Assembly: GCA_018223365.1 (NCBI GenBank)
Contig: JAGTTP010000001.1
Location: 1,306,822-1,370,821 of the forward strand
DNA: 64,000 nt
Direction: 5' to 3'
DNA from: Clostridiaceae bacterium Marseille-Q4145
GTDB lineage: Bacteria > Bacillota > Clostridia > Lachnospirales > Lachnospiraceae
This document shows positions 59,762 through 64,000 of this stretch, in pieces. The notes below the pieces were generated by a model that searched no databases, was not told the DNA's origin, and saw nothing but the letters and a program-made list of their open reading frames with translations. The stretch's first letter is position 1. Each line of letters starts with the position of its first letter. Both the position numbers and the translations under genes were made by a program.

Positions 59762-60148
59762 TTAAACGCTGTCGATTACCGAAGCAAAGTAGTTTTCGGA
59801 CACCGAGCCGAAGAGAAAAGCGTCTATCAGACCCTCGCGCTTTGCCCGCAGTACCTTTTCGGTCAACTCACCGTCTGTGTCGTCATCCACAAAGAGAATG
59901 ACACGGCAGTTTTCAGTGTTCCTTTTTACCTTGTCACGGATTGCCATTCGTTCATTGAACATCCATGGCGAATACGCCTTGACCTCCATTAAAAGCACAT
60001 CCGGTCGATGCGTTTTGCACCACTCGGCGGTTGCGTCCGGCGACTCGGAGATCACAACCTGGCAATCATCCAATTTTTGCATCAGCATTCGCTCCATGGT
60101 GTGCGCATGGATATCGCTCTGAATGTCCAGAACGATTTTTTTCATCAT
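59762..60148 (-). CDS. Receiver-only protein with Glu at the phosphoacceptor site
   Basis: A 128-residue protein that looks like a single response-regulator receiver fold. Strand 1 is KIVLDIQSD and strand 3 is RPDVLLMEVKAYSP. Glu55 stands where Asp is expected, and the usual Thr/Ser and Lys of the switch are replaced (VILFVDDD, AFLFGSV). There is no output domain. It precedes the giant surface protein on the same strand by about 40 bases and may regulate it or interact with the kinase. AAGGTGG lies just before the ATG; ATG 60145 is an alternative start. Confidence 0.7.
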   Translation of the reverse strand: MMKKIVLDIQSDIHAHTMERMLMQKLDDCQVVISESPDATAEWCKTHRPDVLLMEVKAYSPWMFNERMAIRDKVKRNTENCRVILFVDDDTDGELTEKVLRAKREGLIDAFLFGSVSENYFASVIDSV

Positions 60149-60192
60149 TCATCACCACCTTCTAAAAGCACAACCCTAATATTACATTATCT

Positions 60193-60238
60193 ATTGTACG
60201 GATTTTTTGGTGCTTGTCACTGGCACTTGTGCCAGTAA
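60193..60238 (-). promoter_or_regulatory. Promoter with palindromic operator upstream of the receiver-only gene
   Basis: On the minus strand GTGACA (60215-60220) and TACAAT (60193-60198) are 16 bases apart. An inverted repeat, ACTGGCAC-TT-GTGCCAGT (60219-60236, extendable one step with a mismatch), overlaps and lies upstream of the -35. It is a likely binding site for a dimeric regulator such as the NarL-type regulator encoded at 61613-62242 (inference). Confidence 0.55.
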
Positions 60239-60366
60239 CAGAAGGAAAATTTCGATTTTTTCAAAATTTTTTTGCCTTTTGAGCGTGAAAAACCCCTTGA
60301 CCATACTGAACTGCTCCAGTTTGTGCGGACAGCACAAAAAGCCCCCCTATGTAGGCGATATGAAGT

Positions 60367-61224
60367 TTAAGCGGAGTGGCGCAGCGTTAGCGGCGCCACT
60401 CCAGTCTTTGTCTGGATGCGCTCGTGGTTGTAGAAATGAATATAACGATCAATCATTTCATTGGCTTCATTGAAGGACACCGGTTTGTGTCTGTAAATAC
60501 ACTCGGTTTTAAGAATGGAGAAAAAATTTTCTGCCATCGCATTGTCATAGCAGTTCCCGCGTCTTGACATGGACGGAGTTATACCGTATTTTTGAGTTAG
60601 CTTGAAATATGCTTGGGATGTATATTGAAAGCCCTGGTCGCTGTGGAGGTGCAACTCCGCAGCGACCCTCTTTTTCTCTTTGCGCATAGCAAGGCGGATC
60701 GTGTCCAACACAAGGTTAACCGTTTGTTCTGTGCCAGTCTTATAAGCGACAATGCTGTTATCGTATAGATCCCGGATCATTGACAGATACAGAACGCCTT
60801 GCTTTGTGTGTATATACGAAATGTCTGTGACCCATTTTCTGTTAGGCTTGTCAGTATGAAACTGCCTGTTGAGCAGGTTCTCATAGCGATGCAGCTGCTG
60901 TCCCATGTTGACCCACTTTCTTCGACGGCGGATTTCAGACAACAGATCGTATTTTTTCATCACACGCAGAATGGTTTTGGGGTTGTAATGTGTGCCTTTG
61001 GATTCCAACGCAAGACACATCCTGCGATATCCGTACGTGTTGAAGCTTTTTTTCTGCTGCTGACGGATTGCTGCCGCCAGTTCCGCATCCTTTTCCGGTT
61101 TTCCAATCCTGTGGACAAAATCATAGTACCCGCTTCGTGATACGCCAAAAAATCGACACATCGTGGATACTGAATATTCCGACCGATGACGATGGATAAC
61201 AGCGTACTTTGCCCGTGGCCTCAC
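60367..61224 (-). CDS. IS3-family transposase OrfB (catalytic part)
   Basis: A 285-residue DDE transposase. The helix-turn-helix_21-like start (RSEYSVSTMCRFFGVSRSGYY) precedes the integrase core with the catalytic triad Asp in WVTDISYI, Asp in LHSDQGFQYTS and Glu in NAMAENFFSILK. The frame overlaps OrfA by 4 bases. In this family a -1 frameshift near the end of OrfA joins the two into the active enzyme. It looks intact. Confidence 0.92.
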   Translation of the reverse strand: MRPRAKYAVIHRHRSEYSVSTMCRFFGVSRSGYYDFVHRIGKPEKDAELAAAIRQQQKKSFNTYGYRRMCLALESKGTHYNPKTILRVMKKYDLLSEIRRRRKWVNMGQQLHRYENLLNRQFHTDKPNRKWVTDISYIHTKQGVLYLSMIRDLYDNSIVAYKTGTEQTVNLVLDTIRLAMRKEKKRVAAELHLHSDQGFQYTSQAYFKLTQKYGITPSMSRRGNCYDNAMAENFFSILKTECIYRHKPVSFNEANEMIDRYIHFYNHERIQTKTGVAPLTLRHSA

Positions 61225-61508
61225 TTCCTTTCTATGGATTGCAGAAAATCCCGCAACAGTTCATTCTCCATTTTCAGTCGCTTGTTTTCGTACTTGTACT
61301 CGGCTAATGTTTTTGCAGGCTTACGGCCTCGCTGCTTAGGAATACCTTCTGCATTCCGCCTACGTTCTCTTTTCAGCAGTTCCTTTACTACGTACTTGTC
61401 CTTAAATCCGTAGTATTCGGCGATCTCCCGCTGCGTTTTCCCTGCTTCTATCATTGCTTTAATCTCTGGATACAGCAACTGTACATGGGTATAATCTCTT
61501 TTTGACAT
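61221..61508 (-). CDS. IS3-family transposase OrfA
   Basis: A 95-residue protein with an N-terminal helix-turn-helix (YPEIKAMIEAGKTQREIAEY) and a C-terminal leucine-zipper-like helix (YKYENKRLKMENELLRDFL). It binds IS ends and forms the N-terminus of the OrfAB fusion. An A-rich GAAAGGAAG stretch just before its stop may be the slippage site. Its binding site GGGGGTG lies inside a hairpin (61514-61553). Confidence 0.9.
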   Translation of the reverse strand: MSKRDYTHVQLLYPEIKAMIEAGKTQREIAEYYGFKDKYVVKELLKRERRRNAEGIPKQRGRKPAKTLAEYKYENKRLKMENELLRDFLQSIERK

Positions 61509-61513
61509 AACAG

Positions 61514-61553
61514 CACCCCCTGATGTAGTTCTATTTTCCTACATCAGGGGGTG
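61514..61553 (-). promoter_or_regulatory. 15-bp hairpin covering the OrfA ribosome binding site
   Basis: CACCCCCTGATGTAG (61514-61528) and CTACATCAGGGGGTG (61539-61553) are perfect complements with a 10-base loop. On the minus-strand transcript the 3' arm carries GGGGGTG, the OrfA binding site 6 bases before its ATG. A readthrough transcript would hide that site, a known protective strategy in other IS elements. Confidence 0.65.
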
Positions 61554-61612
61554 TTTTGTCTATTGTCCGTTTTTAATGGTTCTGTTCATACAGCCAAGGG
61601 GTTCAATTTCTC

Positions 61613-62242
61613 TTATTCGTCTTTCAAGGTGGTTACCATGAGCTTGTTTTCAATGGCGGTTGCAACCAGCGATTCTCTGTTTTCAAAGCCGCCCTTTTCC
61701 ACCATATCGTCCAGGTTCCAGCGAACGCCGTTTTTGGAGATACCCAGCTTATCAGCGATTTCCTGATAGGTAAAGCCCTTTATATAAAGGCGCAGGATGT
61801 CTAACTGCCGGGGCGAGAAGGCATCGGACATCGTACCCTCCATTTCAATGGCCGGTGCGGTATCGGGAAAGACCTTTTCCCCTGCCAGAGTGCGCTTTAC
61901 CACGCTCATCAGTTCCTCCGTGCCGTGGTCCTTATACCACAGGCTGTCGGCGGCGCCCATTTTGGCTCGTTCCAACACCTGCGGATCGACAAGCGAGGTA
62001 GCCACAACGATTTTAATCTGCGGGAAAGCCTTTTTGATACGCTCTGCGGCGGCAAGACCGGAGTGCTTGTGCTGCGTCTGCACATCCATAAGGACGAGCT
62101 TTACGGTGGCGTCGCAATGCTTTTCCGCTTCAAAGGCGTCACGGAAAACGCCGACAAGATAAAACTCACCGTCTGCCGTAAGACGATTGACAAAGTGCTT
62201 TTGGATGTATAAATCATCCTCTACAAGTATGGTGTTAATCAT
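61613..62242 (-). CDS. NarL/LuxR-type response regulator
   Basis: A 209-residue two-domain regulator. The receiver has Asp9/Asp10, phosphoacceptor Asp53 (VLMDVQ), Thr82 and Lys104. The C-terminal helix-turn-helix (FSPRQLDILRLYIKGFTYQEI ADKLGISKNGV) is of LuxR type. It overlaps the kinase gene by 4 bases and is its cognate partner. Likely targets are nearby promoters, including the palindrome at 60219-60236 (inference). Confidence 0.9.
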   Translation of the reverse strand: MINTILVEDDLYIQKHFVNRLTADGEFYLVGVFRDAFEAEKHCDATVKLVLMDVQTQHKHSGLAAAERIKKAFPQIKIVVATSLVDPQVLERAKMGAADSLWYKDHGTEELMSVVKRTLAGEKVFPDTAPAIEMEGTMSDAFSPRQLDILRLYIKGFTYQEIADKLGISKNGVRWNLDDMVEKGGFENRESLVATAIENKLMVTTLKDE

Positions 62243-63489
62243 AGGCTGATCTCCTTTGCGGGAATCGTAATCAGAAGAGCAAATCGTGGATTATGCGAAA
62301 TATGCATTTCGCCGCCGGAGCTTTCAATACTGCGGCGAAGTGTTGACAGGCCGCTGCCTTCCTTTATCGGCTTTGTGGGTATTTTGCCGTTGTTGGTTAT
62401 GGTAACATCATAGCGTTCGCCTCGCTGGGCAATGCGGATATATACCTCATTTCCGTCTGCGTGCTTGATGCAGTTGGTCACGCACTCCTTGGCGGCGGCA
62501 ACGGTCAGCTCCTCGGCTACGGTATCACGAGGCAGGTAGCCATCGATTTTTACAGCTACGCCAAGCTGTCGGGCGGTTCTTTTAGCCTCGTCCATTGTGC
62601 TGACAGAGGTGACACGGTTGCTTGCCAGCATACCGATGGCATTTTGCAGTGCCTCAAGCTTTTGCTCGGTATTCTCACCGCTGTCTATGATGTCACGGAT
62701 GGTCAGGAGGCTTCGGCCGATGGTATCGTGAATATAGATCTTCAGGTCAAGGCTTTCCTTCTCCTTGACATCGTCCTCCATGCGGGCGTACATCTTTCTG
62801 AGCTTTTGATTGACTTCTGCCAGTTCTTCATTTATTTTCTCTTGCTTTTGGTAGCCGTTATACAGATCGGTTACATTATGCGCCGTTATCTGCTGCCAGC
62901 GGTCATCGCCGTCCACAGCGATATTCTGTGTGCGGAACTGCCAGACGGTCTTGTCGGGCAGGATATAGCAATCATCCTTGACGGTTACGGATTTGTCCGG
63001 CAGCGTTAAAGCATTTTCCATATCGCTTTTGATTTGCGGCTCCTGGCCGCAAAGGACAAAGGACAGCCTGCGCATACGGTTGTTGCATAGGATGATCCTG
63101 CCGTTCGGGTCGGCAAAGCAGATGCCCATGGGTAGCTTATCGGTTGCTTCCTTAATGGAGAACGGCGAGAGCTCGTTCTTTTTACGGCGGTATTCCCGCG
63201 GCAGAGCAATGGCAAAGTGAACTGCCGCAAGAAAAATGGCAGAGGCAAATATCAGCCACGGTGCGCCGAGCAGAAATGCGTCCCCGATATTATCGGGATC
63301 TGCCTGGGAAACGGAGAACAGTAACGGGATCATCACCGCTATAACCGCCAGGCTCAGCAGGCTGCGCACCGGCTTATTGCTGCGGAGAAGCTGATATATA
63401 AACAGCCCAATTTCAAGGACAATCTCCACAAGCATAATAAACGGCAGCATGGTCTGCCAAAATTCAGAAAGGGAAGAAAACGCACTCAT
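62239..63489 (-). CDS. Sensor histidine kinase, NarX/LiaS-like
   Basis: A 416-residue kinase. Three to four membrane helices occupy residues ~13-98, a PAS-like domain ~110-210 (MGICFADPNGRIILCNNRMRR), and a coiled coil ~215-250. The phosphorylation helix follows with His254 (YIHDTIGRSLLTIRD), then the ATPase domain with Asn339 (KECVTNCIKHADG) and GSGLSTLRRSIESSGG. The short extracellular loops suggest it senses the membrane or a cytoplasmic ligand. It overlaps the upstream and downstream genes by 4 bases each. Confidence 0.88.
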   Translation of the reverse strand: MSAFSSLSEFWQTMLPFIMLVEIVLEIGLFIYQLLRSNKPVRSLLSLAVIAVMIPLLFSVSQADPDNIGDAFLLGAPWLIFASAIFLAAVHFAIALPREYRRKKNELSPFSIKEATDKLPMGICFADPNGRIILCNNRMRRLSFVLCGQEPQIKSDMENALTLPDKSVTVKDDCYILPDKTVWQFRTQNIAVDGDDRWQQITAHNVTDLYNGYQKQEKINEELAEVNQKLRKMYARMEDDVKEKESLDLKIYIHDTIGRSLLTIRDIIDSGENTEQKLEALQNAIGMLASNRVTSVSTMDEAKRTARQLGVAVKIDGYLPRDTVAEELTVAAAKECVTNCIKHADGNEVYIRIAQRGERYDVTITNNGKIPTKPIKEGSGLSTLRRSIESSGGEMHISHNPRFALLITIPAKEISL

Positions 63490-64000
63490 TTCCCATCACC
63501 TTCTTTCACTTCAAACACAAGGTGCTGATATTCCTCGTCATCCTCTTTTTCATAGCGAATACCATCTCCGCTTACGAAAGCCGAAAGGTCGGCTTTGCAG
63601 CACACATTCAGCGACAAGCGCAAGCCATCTGCCTTTATGAGACTTACCTGTATGCCTGTTAAATTCAAAATGTCGGCTTCAATAACCGATTCGTAAAAAT
63701 CAAATACAGCGGTCGCTGTTTTGCCGGAGAGCATGGAAAGAGACTCGTCCACATAAAGTGAGCTGCGGACTCCCAACAGCTTCAGCGTTTGGAGGGACTC
63801 GTTGAAGGCACGGTGGAGTTCCGTTGCCGCTATTTTAATATCTCGGTCGGTAAGGAGCGTCAGATGCTTGCGGCGTTTAATGTAGCTGCACAGCACGGCA
63901 ATCTCGGCAAGGAGCGTTTTGGCGCTGTCGGGGTCGGTGCTTGAGATTCGGCGGTATTCCTTAGTGAGCTCTGCAATGCGGTCTATCTGCGTCTGCGTAG
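63486..64000 (-). CDS. Partial protein preceding the kinase; 5' end outside window
   Basis: The frame stays open to the window edge, giving at least 171 residues that end VFEVKEGDGK. LLAEIAVLCSYIKRRKHLTLL resembles a helix of a kinase dimerisation region, and FDFYESVIEADILNLTGIQVSLI resembles the start of a degenerate ATPase part. No conserved His is visible in the portion seen. It overlaps the kinase start by 4 bases (ATGA). It is probably a kinase-like sensor partner; the true start lies beyond 64000. Confidence 0.55.
   Translation of the reverse strand, partial: TQTQIDRIAELTKEYRRISSTDPDSAKTLLAEIAVLCSYIKRRKHLTLLTDRDIKIAATELHRAFNESLQTLKLLGVRSSLYVDESLSMLSGKTATAVFDFYESVIEADILNLTGIQVSLIKADGLRLSLNVCCKADLSAFVSGDGIRYEKEDDEEYQHLVFEVKEGDGK

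Larger units (their letters stand above)
60326..61569 (-). mobile_element. IS3-family insertion sequence
   Basis: Two overlapping transposase frames are flanked by imperfect terminal inverted repeats. The left one lies at 60326-60355 (CGGACA... GCCCCCCTATGTAGG) and the right one at 61538-61569 (CCTACATCAGGGGGTG...TGTCCG). Both share CGGACA at the outside and GTAGG at the inside. The IR sequence and IS150-like transposase place it in the IS3 family. Exact ends and target duplication could not be fixed. It separates the receiver-only gene from the NarL regulator gene. Confidence 0.82.
20768..64000. mobile_element. Integrative and conjugative element, Tn1549/CTn type; right end outside window
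   Basis: From just after rpsI the content changes from housekeeping genes to a full conjugation set: parA/parB, giant methylase-helicase, mobC, relaxase, VirD4, VirB4, VirB2/3/6-like proteins, sortase and CHAP hydrolase, with cargo between. The left boundary is approximate. No integrase, excisionase or matching attachment site is visible, so the recombinase should lie beyond base 64000. That the 55.6-64 kb block belongs to the same element is inferred from continuity. No drug-resistance gene was recognised. Confidence 0.8.

Noticed and set aside
1..64000. tRNA or rRNA genes
   Set aside because: No cloverleaf ending in CCA or rRNA-like stretch was noticed on either strand by eye.

Overview
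The window looks like the chromosome of a gut Firmicute of the class Clostridia, most likely a Lachnospiraceae. The evidence is the Gram-positive ribosomal gene order, a short zinc-binding S14, a zinc-lid adenylate kinase, strong AGGAGG ribosome binding sites, and a conjugative element of the Tn1549/CTn type common in this group. The taxonomic placement is inference from content, not from a search. Bases 1-20767 are conserved chromosome. The S10/spc/alpha ribosomal cluster runs from the 3' end of rplN through rplX, rplE, rpsN, rpsH, rplF, rplR, rpsE, rpmD, rplO, secY, adk, map, a KOW-domain gene and infA. After a terminator and a new promoter it continues with rpmJ, rpsM, rpsK, rpsD, rpoA and rplQ. 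Two hairpins with almost identical loops lie between rpoA and rplQ. Next come housekeeping genes: a PH-domain protein, an aminotransferase, an M20 amidohydrolase, a cyclophilin on the minus strand, a GNAT acetyltransferase, the ECF energizing module ecfA1-ecfA2-ecfT, truA, a MATE exporter, and rplM-rpsI behind a near-perfect promoter. Bases ~20768 to at least 64000 are an integrative and conjugative element (ICE) lying directly downstream of rpsI; its recombinase and far end are outside the window. Its backbone has parA/parB, a YodL/DUF3846 protein, a giant methylase-helicase, DUF3848, a Toprim protein, a candidate oriT, mobC, a MOBP-type relaxase, a PcfB-like protein, an ArdC-like protein, VirD4, VirB2-, VirB6- and VirB3-like membrane proteins, VirB4, a class B sortase and a CHAP cell-wall hydrolase. 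Together these form a Gram-positive type IV secretion system with its DNA-processing machinery. Cargo sits in three places. A 1377-residue thioester/Cna-B adhesin lies after parB. A defence-like island at about 37.9-40.9 kb holds an AbiE toxin-antitoxin pair behind a palindromic operator-promoter, followed by a protein with two restriction-endonuclease-like domains. A minus-strand block at 55.6-64 kb holds a second giant repeat surface protein, a receiver-only protein with Glu in place of the phosphoacceptor Asp, an IS3-family insertion, and a NarL-type response regulator and histidine kinase preceded by a partial gene. Both surface proteins end in (S/T)P(K/R)TGD sorting signals that fit the element's own SrtB. 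Most unusual are a TnpV-like gene nested in another frame inside the helicase gene, the twin hairpins before rplQ, the tandem nuclease beside AbiE, and the Asp-to-Glu pseudo-receiver.
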